Assembly: GCA_002868905.1 (NCBI GenBank)
Contig: PKUA01000031.1
Span: forward strand, 1-64,000
Direction: 5' to 3'
Length of the DNA: 64,000 nt
Source of the DNA: Desulfuromonas sp.
GTDB taxonomy: Bacteria; Desulfobacterota; Desulfuromonadia; Desulfuromonadales; Geothermobacteraceae
The first letter of the stretch is position 1. Each line of letters opens with the position of its first letter. Shown piece by piece: positions 1-8,744 of the stretch. The notes beneath the pieces were generated by a model. It was not told where the DNA came from, searched no databases, and saw only the letters and a program-made list of their open reading frames with translations. Position numbers and translations under genes: made by a program.

Positions 1-706
1 AATGACATGCCCAGCGCAGCGCAGGTCGTTTCTTTGGTGACTTTCTTTGGACCAGCAAAGAAAGCCACCCGGCTGCCGGCCGGGACCGGCGACCTTGATC
101 TTGACTGTATCGAATGCTCATCTAACGGGGACAGGCACCTTGGGAGCCAGTCCCCTGAACTCCAACAGCAACACCCCGGGGTTGCGCCCCCGGTCGGCGC
201 CTGACTCTTTTTGCCTGCCCAAAAAGAGTCAGCAGAAAAAGGGCACCCGATGCCTCAGCCCACCATAGCCCAATGGGCGACGGCGGGTCCCCTCCGCGCC
301 GCGAAGTCCGGGCGGCCGGACCAAAACTCGCTACGCTCGGACAGTGGTCCGGCTTTTTCGCCAGCCCCTCACTCTGCTCCGGCTGTGGCAAACGGGACCA
401 AAAAACGACTTTAGATTTTACCTCTCTAGTAGCGGCGGTGTTCGCAACGGCCAAGTAGCCAAGCCTGCGAACCACCACCGCCGGCAAAAGCGAACCTACG
501 AAGAGGTGCCGCTTGTCCCGAAACGGTATCTTGCCACACCGCACCGACCTTCGCGAATGACATGCCCGCCGCGGGCGAAGGCATTTTTTGCTTACTTTTT
601 GTTGCCTTCAGGACAAAAAGTGAGTCGGCTGTCGGGCCGAGACCCGACGGTTTGGATTTCTGTATCTCTAAAGGGGACAGGCAACTTCGGAGCCAGTCCC
701 CGAAAC
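1..706. repeat. Non-coding mosaic of hairpin repeats downstream of the pigment operon
   Basis: No open frame here looks like a real protein. Two diverged direct copies of a block of about 160 bases are visible, at 1-165 and 556-713. Each begins AATGACATGCCC and ends with a stretch reading GGGGACAGGCA..GGAGCCAGTCCCC. Three hairpins of related design lie inside: 37-68 (13-base arms GTGACTTTCTTTG/CAAAGAAAGCCAC), 201-232 (perfect 13-base arms, CTGACTCTTTTTG and its complement, loop CCTGCC) and 591-624 (12-base arms with one G-T pair). The shared arm pattern suggests one mobile or REP-like family. The last hairpins lie just past the stop codon of the final pigment-operon gene and could serve as its transcript end, but there is no clean U-tract. 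Confidence 0.6.
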
Positions 707-1639
707 TCAACTCTCCCCTTCACTCCACATATCATGAAAATTAAAGAACTGGTAGGGGTAACGCTCCACGTAATCTTCCAGCATCACCGCCATCTGTCGC
801 GCATACGGGGCAAACTCCCCCGCCTTGCGGCCGAGCCCGGCCGGCACCCGGATCGTTCCGGCCAGGTCGAGTCTGTAGCTTGTGCCGCCGGTCTTGGCCG
901 AGAGCAGCAGGGCGATCGGCGCGCCGGTCGCCGCGGCGATCTTGTACGGGCTGACCGGAACCTGGATCGGAGCGCCGAGAAAGTCGACCGCGACGCCGTT
1001 GCGGTCACTGCCGAGCATCCGGTCGGCCATCACCGAGAGGACCTCCCCCCGCTTCAAAGCGCCGACCATCTCGAGGGCGCCGCCGAAATCGCCGCGCGGG
1101 TCGATAATGCGGAACGGGCTCTCCTCCCCCCGGTGCTCGAAGTAATGCCGGTCGAGATCTCCCTCATCCTGCTGCATCAGCAGGTGAACCGGTTTCTTCA
1201 GGTAGCCGAGGGCCGACATCGCCGCCTGCCAGCAACCGACGTGGGCGGTCAGCAGGATCAACCCCTTCCCCTCGTTCAACAAGGCGAGCAGCTCGTCCCG
1301 CCCATGCAGGGTCACGTCGGTCGAACCGGTGCCGAGAATGCCGACCACGGCCCGGTCGATCAGGGACTGGCCGAGGGCGTAGCTCATCCGGTAGCTGTGT
1401 CGCCACAGGGCAAACCCCGACGCATCCGGGAAGCGGCGTCGCAGGTAGTATTCGCTCTTGCGCCGCTGGTCCGGTCGCAGCACCATGTAGTAGGCAACGA
1501 CAAAACGGAGGACCAGGTAGGCGATCCCCCGCCCGCCGCAGCGGATCAGGGCATAGAAGAAGCGATGCTGCCAGGCGGCACCGACGCTCCGGCTGCTCCA
1601 GCGCTCTGCCCCGGCCGGAGTCGTCTCAGGCTTCGGCAC
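707..1639 (-). CDS. LPLAT-superfamily acyltransferase (LpxL/HtrB-like) of the aryl polyene operon
   Basis: 310-residue membrane-associated acyltransferase of the lysophospholipid/lipid A acyltransferase superfamily. It has a hydrophobic N-terminal stretch (about 38-55) and an acyltransferase core with AHVGCWQ at 132-138. In LpxL-type enzymes the motif is H-X4-D/E; here the His (133) is kept but the acidic residue is Gln (138). A second conserved block, MADRMLGSDRNG, lies further on. Aryl polyene clusters usually carry such a protein, thought to attach the polyene to a lipid or glycolipid anchor in the outer membrane. It starts at a GTG with GAGG 8 bases upstream and overlaps the preceding glycosyltransferase by 14 bases, implying coupled translation. 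It is the last gene of the operon. The family is clear; the acyl acceptor is inference. Confidence 0.85.
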   Translation of the reverse strand: MPKPETTPAGAERWSSRSVGAAWQHRFFYALIRCGGRGIAYLVLRFVVAYYMVLRPDQRRKSEYYLRRRFPDASGFALWRHSYRMSYALGQSLIDRAVVGILGTGSTDVTLHGRDELLALLNEGKGLILLTAHVGCWQAAMSALGYLKKPVHLLMQQDEGDLDRHYFEHRGEESPFRIIDPRGDFGGALEMVGALKRGEVLSVMADRMLGSDRNGVAVDFLGAPIQVPVSPYKIAAATGAPIALLLSAKTGGTSYRLDLAGTIRVPAGLGRKAGEFAPYARQMAVMLEDYVERYPYQFFNFHDMWSEGES

Positions 1640-2831
1640 GACGATCCCTCAGCAGCATGCCGGCGAGCAGGTAAACCACCAGGCCGACGACCAGTCCGAG
1701 CAACGGCCCGACCACCAGCGAACCGAGCAGCCATTCCCAGAGACGCTCCAGCCCCTGGTTGCCGAGGGTCTCCCATGAGATCTCGGTCAACCATTCCCCG
1801 TGACGCATATAGTAGCCGATCTCGATGCAGAGTGCCGGGACCAACGGCGGCATGCAGAGCTGGCTGGTGGCGATGCCGAGCAGCTTGTTAAGTCCGAAGA
1901 AACCTGCCACGAACAGGATAGCGATGGTGTGGCAGGCGATCAGCGGAGCCGCACCCAGGATCACCCCGAGGACGGCGGCGGCGGCGAGCTGCAGCGGGGT
2001 GGTCTCCTCGCTCAGCAAAAGACGCAGCGACTGCAGCGGGCGCAGGACGCTGATCTTCTCCTGTTCATCCCGCACCAGGCGACGGTGCGGCCAGGGGAGG
2101 AACGAGCGCAGGGTCAGCCGGGTGTTGAGCAGGGTCAGCCTGAAATTATCCATGAAACCGCGAAAATGGGAGACCCGCTCCGCGCTCGGCGGGTAGTGGA
2201 CGCTGATCGGCGCATCCTTGAGCGGCACCCCGGCCCAGGCCGCCTTGACCAGCACCTCGACCTCGAAGGAGTAGCGGGTCTCGCCGAGACGCAACCGCTC
2301 GAACAGCTCGACCGGGTAGATGCGGAACCCGCTCTGGGTGTCGCCGAGGCGTTTGCCGGTCTGGACCCGGAGCCAGAAGTTGGAGAACTGCCGGCCGAAG
2401 CGGCTCGATCCCGGCACATTCGCAACGCTGAAATCGCGCATACCGACCACCACGGCGAGCGGCACCGGCGCGAGGACGTCGATGAGACGGTCGAGGTCGG
2501 CCGGGTCGTGTTGGCCGTCGGCATCGATGGTCGCCAGGTGGGTCATGCCCTGCTCGCGCGCCACTGCGGCGGCAGTCAGGATCGCCACACCCTTACCGCG
2601 GTTGACCGGGTGACGCCGCACCTCGACCGGCAACCCGGCCAGTGTATCGGCGCCGCCGTCGCTGCTGCCGTCGTCCACCACCAGCACCCGGTCGTGAACG
2701 GCCAGGGTCTGCTCCACCACCCGCCGCACCGTGGCGGCGTGGTTATAGAGCGGAATGACCACCAGCAGTTTCTCCTTCAGCAGCCGGCTGCTCGCCTCTG
2801 ATCCGAGCGTGCCGTGACCGACGCCGCTCAT
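1626..2831 (-). CDS. Family 2 glycosyltransferase fused to a DUF2062 membrane domain
   Basis: 401 residues. The N-terminal half is a GT-A/GT2 glycosyltransferase: VVDDGSSDGG at 51-60 and TIDADGQHDP at 101-110 are the nucleotide-sugar and metal-binding motifs of polyprenol-phosphate or processive-type transferases. The C-terminal part (about 265-390) is a DUF2062 domain with several hydrophobic helices. This fusion is often found in aryl polyene clusters, where it probably glycosylates the anchor or the aromatic head at the inner membrane. Start and stop overlap both neighbours; the ATGA with the upstream radical SAM gene shows tight coupling. The sugar donor cannot be read from the sequence. 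Confidence 0.88.
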   Translation of the reverse strand: MSGVGHGTLGSEASSRLLKEKLLVVIPLYNHAATVRRVVEQTLAVHDRVLVVDDGSSDGGADTLAGLPVEVRRHPVNRGKGVAILTAAAVAREQGMTHLATIDADGQHDPADLDRLIDVLAPVPLAVVVGMRDFSVANVPGSSRFGRQFSNFWLRVQTGKRLGDTQSGFRIYPVELFERLRLGETRYSFEVEVLVKAAWAGVPLKDAPISVHYPPSAERVSHFRGFMDNFRLTLLNTRLTLRSFLPWPHRRLVRDEQEKISVLRPLQSLRLLLSEETTPLQLAAAAVLGVILGAAPLIACHTIAILFVAGFFGLNKLLGIATSQLCMPPLVPALCIEIGYYMRHGEWLTEISWETLGNQGLERLWEWLLGSLVVGPLLGLVVGLVVYLLAGMLLRDRRAEA

Positions 2832-4264
2832 TCCTTCACCAGCCTTTCGTTGCTCCGGGCGAAGCGGAGGAAGGAGCCGAGGTTGCCGAGGAAACGTTTC
2901 CAGCTGTCGGGCGACTTCCAGAGCATCGCCAGGTAGCCGAGCAGGACCCGTGGCTGCTGGAAGTGCCGCTTGTAGAACTCGATGAACAGCTGCTCGAGCC
3001 GCTCGCGGCTGATACCGTGGGGGACGAACTGGAAGTGCATGCAGTCCATCTTCTCCCAGTCCTCCTCGAAGGAGCCGAGATCATGAATGCTCTCGTACAG
3101 TGGCGTACCGGGGAACGGCGTGAACTTGGCGAGGTTAAAGTCATCGAGGCGCAGAGACCTGACGTAGGCCATCGAGCGGCGGACGCTCGTTTCGGTCTCT
3201 CCCGGCAGGCCAAGCATCAGCAGCCCCTTGGTCCGGATGCCGGCCCCGCGGATCTGCTCCACCGCCTCGCGCAGCATCTGCAGGTCGGCGTTCTGCCGGT
3301 GCTGTGCGAGCAGGTCGGGGTCGCCGGTCTCGATGCCGAGGCTCGCCATCCAGCAGCCGGCCTGTTTCATCAGCTGCAGCAGCTCCGGGTCGATGTGCTC
3401 GGCCCGGACCGCGCAGTTGAAACTCATGCCGAGCGGCTCTTCAATCAGCCGGGTACAGACCTCCACCACCCGCTGGCGGTGAAAAGTGAACTGGTCATCG
3501 TAAAAGTTGATGTGGCGGATGCCGAAACGTTCCCGCAGGTAGCGCAGGTGCTCGTAGAGATAATCGGCCGAGTTGTAGCGGAAGGTCCGCCGGAACACCG
3601 AGCGGTCGCAGTAGCTGCAGGCGTAGGGGCAGCCACGGCTGGAGATACAGCTGGTGTTCGGGGTGGTCGGGTAGTTGAAAATCGGCAACTGGTAGGCGTC
3701 GGGGAAGCCGGCCAGCTGCTCGTAGGCCGGCAGCGGGAGCTGATCGAGCACCAAAGCCTCGCGGTGACCACCGAACTCGGTCCCGCCGTCGCACCGCCGC
3801 ACCACCCCGGGGAGAACGTCCCCCTCCCCGCCTCCATCGATCAGCTGGCGCAGGGTCTCCTCCCCCTCGCCGACCACGAGGTAGTCGATGGCGGGGAACT
3901 GCGTGAGCAGGGTGTCGGCGAGGGCCGACGCATGCGGTCCGCCGAAGACAGTGCGGATGCCGGGCGACTCCGCCCTGGCCATTTCGGCGAGGCGGACACC
4001 GTCGAGGAAGTTCGGCGTGGTACAGGAGAAGCCGATCCATCCCGGTCGCCGGTCGCGCAACAGCTCCAGCAGTCGGGCGTCGCTGTTCGGCCAGGCGTTG
4101 CAGTCGAGAACCGCGGTGCGCAGCCCGGCCCGCTCCAGGTAGGCCGCGATGCTGGCGAGCCCAAGCGGCGGCAGCAGGTTCGCCTTGCGGGCGATGTCCC
4201 GCTCGGCGGCTTCGGTGCTGAAGCCGAGCGGCTGCACCAGCAGGATGTCGAGCCGGTCAGTCAT
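2828..4264 (-). CDS. B12-binding radical SAM protein 1 (BchE/HpnJ-like)
   Basis: About 478 residues. An N-terminal Rossmann-like cobalamin-binding domain (about 1-150, with FGGPHAS and VVGEGEETL) is followed by a radical SAM domain with the cluster-binding CPYACSYC at about 212-219 (CX3CX2C). The classic DxHxxG cobalamin ligand motif is not visible, as in many class B enzymes of this type. The family includes methyltransferases and ring-forming enzymes acting on unactivated carbons. In this operon it most likely modifies the polyene chain, the aromatic head or the lipid anchor; that is inference. A GTG at 4267 is possible, but ATG 4264 has GGGAGG four bases upstream. It overlaps the next radical SAM gene by 8 bases. 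Confidence 0.88.
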   Translation of the reverse strand: MTDRLDILLVQPLGFSTEAAERDIARKANLLPPLGLASIAAYLERAGLRTAVLDCNAWPNSDARLLELLRDRRPGWIGFSCTTPNFLDGVRLAEMARAESPGIRTVFGGPHASALADTLLTQFPAIDYLVVGEGEETLRQLIDGGGEGDVLPGVVRRCDGGTEFGGHREALVLDQLPLPAYEQLAGFPDAYQLPIFNYPTTPNTSCISSRGCPYACSYCDRSVFRRTFRYNSADYLYEHLRYLRERFGIRHINFYDDQFTFHRQRVVEVCTRLIEEPLGMSFNCAVRAEHIDPELLQLMKQAGCWMASLGIETGDPDLLAQHRQNADLQMLREAVEQIRGAGIRTKGLLMLGLPGETETSVRRSMAYVRSLRLDDFNLAKFTPFPGTPLYESIHDLGSFEEDWEKMDCMHFQFVPHGISRERLEQLFIEFYKRHFQQPRVLLGYLAMLWKSPDSWKRFLGNLGSFLRFARSNERLVKE

Positions 4265-5642
4265 CACGCCTCCCCCGCGAGCGGCGCCGCTCGCGGCCAG
4301 CCACCTTCAGCAGCTGATCCCAGAGCAGGCCACGGTAGCCGAAGCGTCGCATGACTTCGATCTTCTTCTGCCCTTCGGAAGGGGGGAAGATACGATCCGG
4401 GCGTCCCTTGAACGACTGGAGAATCGCCCCGTTCATCTGCTCCTGGTCGATCTGCGGCGAGAGGTAGTAGCGTGGCCTGAGCAGGTCGGTGTCATCGTCG
4501 ATCAACCCGTCCTGCAGGGCCCGTTGCGCGATGCCGGTCCCGGGAAGGATGCGGATGCCGGAGAAGCCGAACACGACACAGCGCCCCAACGCCTCGATGT
4601 TGGCAAGCCCTGCGGCGAGGGTCTGCTCCGTCTCCCCCGGTCCGCCGAAGATGATGAAATGAGCCGCCGGGATGCCGAGTTCGCTGCAGGACGCCTGGGC
4701 CCGGACCACGTCATCAAAAGCGAACCCCTTGTCGAGCCCGCCCAGAGTTGCGTCGCTGGCGGCGTCGGTCCCGAACTCGACCGCCTCGAGGCCGGCGCGC
4801 TGCAGCAGGCGGAACTGCTCCGGGGTCGTCCCCTGCGGGCGAAAATAAGCACTCCAGGCGATCTCAAGCCCACTGGCGAGCATCGCCTCGGCCAACTCGA
4901 GATAACGGCCCTGGGCGTCGTTGAAGATCGAGTCGCAGAAGAAGACCCGCTCGATGCCGTACTGCTGCCGGGCCTCCCGCAGCTCGGCGACGACATCCCG
5001 CGGATCCCGCACCCGGAAACGGCTCCCCTCGATGGCCGGGTAGGTGCAGTAGCTGCAACGGAACGGGCACCCCCGCTTGGTCTGCAGATTGAGCAGGCCG
5101 CTTTCGGCCTGATAGAAGTCGACCAGGACCTGCTCACGCAGCGGTCGACCGAACTCGGGCCCGGTCAACGGCTGCGCGGAAGCCTGATAAAGACGCTCCA
5201 CCGATTCGCCCCGCTCCAGGTCGGCAACGATCTGCGGCACCAGCCGCTCCCCTTCACCGACCACGCCGATATCGGCCCCGACGAAATCGAGAATCGCCTC
5301 CGGCATGATGGTGAATCCGGGCCCGCCGACAAGGATCGGCGCGGCGCTGGCGGCGCGGACCCTGGCGACGGTCCGCTGCGCCTGATCGAGGTACCAGGCC
5401 TCCTCGCCGACAAAAGAGTCGATGTTGTCGATGTTGCGCAGGCTGATCCCGACCACCTCCGGCTCGAAGGAAGCGAGCTCCCGTTCGAGCAGGTCACCGT
5501 CGTCGCCGGCGGCGAGCAGGTCGACCTGACGGACCGTGTGACCGGCCCGCTCCAGGGCACCGGCGACGATCGCCATGCCGAGCGGGTAGACCGGATACGG
5601 TTCGACGGTCAAGTTGGTGGAGATCAGCAGAACGCGGCTCAT
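4257..5642 (-). CDS. B12-binding radical SAM protein 2
   Basis: 461 residues with the same two-domain plan: a cobalamin-binding-type domain (about 1-150, VGGPGFTIMPEA and VVGEGERLV) and a radical SAM domain with CPFRCSYC at 192-199. A basic tail rich in Arg ends the protein. It is clearly paralogous to its two neighbours in organisation but quite different in sequence, so the three probably catalyse separate steps rather than being redundant. It starts at ATG three bases after the stop of the upstream gene. Substrate unknown; membership in the pigment operon points to a lipid or polyketide substrate. Confidence 0.87.
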   Translation of the reverse strand: MSRVLLISTNLTVEPYPVYPLGMAIVAGALERAGHTVRQVDLLAAGDDGDLLERELASFEPEVVGISLRNIDNIDSFVGEEAWYLDQAQRTVARVRAASAAPILVGGPGFTIMPEAILDFVGADIGVVGEGERLVPQIVADLERGESVERLYQASAQPLTGPEFGRPLREQVLVDFYQAESGLLNLQTKRGCPFRCSYCTYPAIEGSRFRVRDPRDVVAELREARQQYGIERVFFCDSIFNDAQGRYLELAEAMLASGLEIAWSAYFRPQGTTPEQFRLLQRAGLEAVEFGTDAASDATLGGLDKGFAFDDVVRAQASCSELGIPAAHFIIFGGPGETEQTLAAGLANIEALGRCVVFGFSGIRILPGTGIAQRALQDGLIDDDTDLLRPRYYLSPQIDQEQMNGAILQSFKGRPDRIFPPSEGQKKIEVMRRFGYRGLLWDQLLKVAGRERRRSRGRRDD

Positions 5643-5645
5643 CGT

Positions 5646-6905
5646 TTACCCTTTCGCCGCCTCGAAGCCACGGCGGCGTTTCGGGTTGTAGCGCCGGTAG
5701 GTGCCGTCGTCCATCTCGCGCCGGATCACCTGCTTGAACAGCTCACCCATGCGGAGCTGATGCCCGCTGCCGGCATAGAAGGTGTCCCAGGCGTAGTGGT
5801 AGAGCTCCTGTAACTTCTCCGGGCTCATGCGGGCCGGCTGGAACACCACCTTGTCGGCGGTGTAGTCGATCCAGTTGCTGTGCAGGATCCGCCCCTCCTT
5901 CTCAAGCTTGCGCCGGATCGGTGACTGGGGGAATGGCGTCAGCACGGTGAACTCGGCGACATCGAGTTCAACCTCGATCAGGAAATCGACCAGGCGCTTG
6001 ATGCCGTCCTCGTCCTGATCGTCGGTGCCGAGGATGATGGTCCCCTCGACGCCGATGCCGTGGTCTTTCAGCCGCCGGATGCGGCGCCGGATAACATCGG
6101 AGGTGTCGAAAACCGCCTGGTAGACGTACCAGCACCCCGCTTCGGCCGCCAGGGCGAGCACCTCGTCGTCGTCGAGAATCGGATGGGAAACCCACTTGCG
6201 CTTGAGCGGGATCAGAGCGGTGAACAGCTCCTTGAGCCACTCCTTGTCCTGGGCGAGGGAGTTGTCGACGATGAACAGCCGGTTGTTCGCGATGGTTTCG
6301 ATCTCCTCCACCACCTTCTCGACCGGTCGGGGGCGGAACGTCTTGCCGCCGAGAAAACCGGTGCAGCAGGGAAAGCAGTCGAACTTGCAGCCGCGCGAGG
6401 CATGTACCAGGTCGAGCATCTGCACGCCTCGGTAATTGTACTTCTCCCGTTGCAGGATTTCGCGTCGGGCCGGCCCGACGCTGCCGATCGGCGGGGGATC
6501 CTGCATGAAGTTGTAGACCGGCTGCAATTTCCCGGCGGCAAAATCGTCGAGCAGGGTGCCGATGCGCCCCTCCGCTTCGCCGAGGAACACCGCGTCGGCA
6601 TGCTCGGCGACTTCCTCCGCATGCAGCATGGTCGAGATGCCGCCGAAGATGACCGGCACCCCGCTGGCGCGGTACTCACGGGCGATCTCGAACGCGCGCG
6701 GCAGCTGACAGGTCAGCATGGTGGAAAGAGCCACCAGGTCGGGGCGGTCGTCGGTCGTCAACGCCTCGATATTCTCGTCGACAAATTCCAGGACGACGTC
6801 ATCCGGCAGGGTGGCGGCGAACACCACGGGACCGTGCGGAGGGAGGTGGAATTCGGTCTGCTGCTGCAGCTTCGGCCACTTCGGGTAGATCAGTTTGATA
6901 CGCAT
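5646..6905 (-). CDS. B12-binding radical SAM protein 3
   Basis: Read from ATG 6905 the protein has about 419 residues (MRIKLIYPKW...). A longer reading from 6959 would overlap the upstream gene, whereas 6905 has AGAGAG upstream and leaves a 22-base gap. A cobalamin-binding-like N-terminal domain (FGGISTMLHAEEV, VFLGEAEG) precedes the cluster motif CKFDCFPC at 173-180 and a TIM-barrel with EGTIILGTD. The C-terminus is Arg/Lys rich. It is the most divergent of the three radical SAM genes. Of the three, it is transcribed first. Function probably in aryl-polyene tailoring (inference). Confidence 0.86.
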   Translation of the reverse strand: MRIKLIYPKWPKLQQQTEFHLPPHGPVVFAATLPDDVVLEFVDENIEALTTDDRPDLVALSTMLTCQLPRAFEIAREYRASGVPVIFGGISTMLHAEEVAEHADAVFLGEAEGRIGTLLDDFAAGKLQPVYNFMQDPPPIGSVGPARREILQREKYNYRGVQMLDLVHASRGCKFDCFPCCTGFLGGKTFRPRPVEKVVEEIETIANNRLFIVDNSLAQDKEWLKELFTALIPLKRKWVSHPILDDDEVLALAAEAGCWYVYQAVFDTSDVIRRRIRRLKDHGIGVEGTIILGTDDQDEDGIKRLVDFLIEVELDVAEFTVLTPFPQSPIRRKLEKEGRILHSNWIDYTADKVVFQPARMSPEKLQELYHYAWDTFYAGSGHQLRMGELFKQVIRREMDDGTYRRYNPKRRRGFEAAKG

Positions 6906-6927
6906 GGGACAACTCTCTTTCGTTGTT

Positions 6928-7626
6928 TCAGGTCCGTTGCAACCGCACGGCAGCGGCAACCAGTTCCGGCCAGCCGCTGACGGGGACGCCCGCCAGCTCG
7001 ACGCTGCGGTCCGGCAACACCTTTATCTCTTTCATGTTTTTTCCCGGTCGATCCGGGCCAACCACCAGAAACGCTGCGCCGGGCGGTTCGTTCGAGCCTC
7101 GCGGCGGCAGGTCGCAGAACCCGGCGACGCTCGCTTCGAGGCCGTCCCAGACGAGGCCCTCCAGGGCAGCGACGAGGCTCTCCAGGGGTGCGTTACCCCC
7201 CTCGTTGATCGCCACTCCCGGCCCGGTCAGGCCGAAGCGGATCGCCGCCTCGCCGAGAAAGGTGTTGGCCAGGGTGTAGGCGAACAGGTTGGGGCTGGCG
7301 AGCCTCCCCTGCTCCGGCAACACCGTGGCGAAATAGTCGCTGTCGGTTCCCAGCGAGCCGAAGCGGGTCGCGGCGAACAGGCCGACGCGACGCTTCTGCT
7401 CCCACCGATCGAGTCCGGCATCCTGCAGTGCCAGGGCCATGGCGAGGACACCGAGCCGGGAGAAGCGGTCGAGACGGCCGAAGCGTCGGTCCGGCTCGGT
7501 GAAAGCGAGCTGGCGCCGCAGCTCCGACAACTCCCCCGGCACGAGAGCGAACTCCGCCGCATCCCGGCCGCGTCCCGTACCGGCTGCGGTCAACCAGCCG
7601 ATGCCGAGCAACTCCCCCTTCAGCAT
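6928..7626 (-). CDS. Ketosynthase-like chain length factor lacking the active-site Cys
   Basis: 232 residues, about 60% of a full ketosynthase. It keeps the thiolase fold core (DRFSRLGVLAMALAL; PNLFAYTLANTFLGEAAIRF), but where active enzymes have a Cys nucleophile this protein reads AINEGGNAPLES (139-150) with no Cys. Such short KS-like proteins pair with a true ketosynthase and set chain length in aryl polyene systems, as ApeC does with ApeO in E. coli. The partner is almost certainly the adjacent ketosynthase, with which it overlaps by 7 bases. The catalytic loss is seen directly; the pairing is inferred from gene order and from known homologous complexes. Confidence 0.85.
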   Translation of the reverse strand: MLKGELLGIGWLTAAGTGRGRDAAEFALVPGELSELRRQLAFTEPDRRFGRLDRFSRLGVLAMALALQDAGLDRWEQKRRVGLFAATRFGSLGTDSDYFATVLPEQGRLASPNLFAYTLANTFLGEAAIRFGLTGPGVAINEGGNAPLESLVAALEGLVWDGLEASVAGFCDLPPRGSNEPPGAAFLVVGPDRPGKNMKEIKVLPDRSVELAGVPVSGWPELVAAAVRLQRT

Positions 7627-8744
7627 CGCTCCCCCTTGCCGAGCAGCAGGGCTCCGTTGATCCCGCCGAAGCCGGAGTTGGTCGAGAGCAGCAGCCCCTC
7701 ATCGAGCGATAACGGTTCGGCCGAAACAGGCCCGGCCGCCAGCGGGTCGGGCGTTCGCAGTCCGATTGTCGGCGGCAGTTGACCCGACGCGAGGGAGCGA
7801 ACCGCCATGGCCGCCTCGATCACCCCGGCCGCGCCGAGAGTGTGGCCGAGCGCCCCCTTGACTCCGTGCAGTGGAACAGGCCGGTCACCGAACAGGGTCC
7901 GGAAAGCGGTCAGTTCCATGGCATCGTTGAACGGGGTGCCGGTCCCGTGAGCGCTGATTCCGGCGACCGCTTCAGCCTCTGCACCGGCGACCTGCAGCGC
8001 CTGCCGGACCGCCTGGACCAGGCCGCAACCGTCACGCGCCGGGGCGGTGACGTGGTGGGCGTCGCTCGCCACACCCCACCCCGAAAGCAGCGCCTTCGGC
8101 TCCCTGCCTCCAGACTCCGCTGCCTCCCGTGCCATCAACAACACCGCCCCTCCACCTTCTCCGAGGGTCAGGCCGTCCCGCTCGGCATCGAACGGTCGAC
8201 ATGGGGTCGGGGACATTCCCTTCAGGGCGGAGAAACCGCTGAAAACGAACTCACTGACGATATCGACACCGATGACCAGCACCGCCTCGGCGGCGCCGTG
8301 AGCGATCATCCCCGCTCCTCGCGCCAGGGCGATGGTCGAAGAGGCGCAGGCCGCGTTGATGTTGACACCGCCGACAACGCCGAGACGGCGCTGCAGATCA
8401 TCGAGCAGAGGCGTGACTTCGGCGTTCCCCGTAGCACCTGCGGTGCGCAGACCCCGCTCGAGCAGGTCGATGCGCCCCTTGGTCGTCGCCAGCAGCAGCC
8501 TCGTCTTAGCGGGCAGCGGGGGCAGATCAGCCAGCAATCGATCAAGCAGCGTGTCGAGGCGCGACCGGTCGCCGGTCGCTTCCAGGCCAGCGATCGTGGC
8601 GGCACGGTCAGAGACGTAACCGTCGACAGAAAAGTGACCGACCGGCCCGATGCCGCTCTCCCCGGCGAGCAGGCGCTCCCAGGTCGACTCGAGGTCGCCG
8701 AGGGAGGTTGAAACCGCCATATCGGTAAGCCAGACCTGCTTCAC
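7620..8744 (-). CDS. Beta-ketoacyl-ACP synthase, aryl polyene type, partner of the chain length factor
   Basis: 374 residues of the KAS I/II family with an intact Cys-His-His triad: Cys133 in NAACASSTIA, His266 in AHGTGTP and His301 in GALGHTLGAAG. It carries out decarboxylative Claisen condensation of malonyl-ACP onto the growing polyene. It begins at GTG overlapping the thioesterase stop (GTGA) and overlaps the chain length factor, so the two subunits are probably made together. One of three active ketosynthases in the operon. Confidence 0.92.
   Translation of the reverse strand: MKQVWLTDMAVSTSLGDLESTWERLLAGESGIGPVGHFSVDGYVSDRAATIAGLEATGDRSRLDTLLDRLLADLPPLPAKTRLLLATTKGRIDLLERGLRTAGATGNAEVTPLLDDLQRRLGVVGGVNINAACASSTIALARGAGMIAHGAAEAVLVIGVDIVSEFVFSGFSALKGMSPTPCRPFDAERDGLTLGEGGGAVLLMAREAAESGGREPKALLSGWGVASDAHHVTAPARDGCGLVQAVRQALQVAGAEAEAVAGISAHGTGTPFNDAMELTAFRTLFGDRPVPLHGVKGALGHTLGAAGVIEAAMAVRSLASGQLPPTIGLRTPDPLAAGPVSAEPLSLDEGLLLSTNSGFGGINGALLLGKGERC

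Noticed and set aside
344-1891. 515-codon frame on the plus strand over the acyltransferase gene
   Set aside because: It is antisense to a gene with clear family motifs. The protein is Arg/Pro/Ala rich with no recognisable domain, and it runs through repeats.
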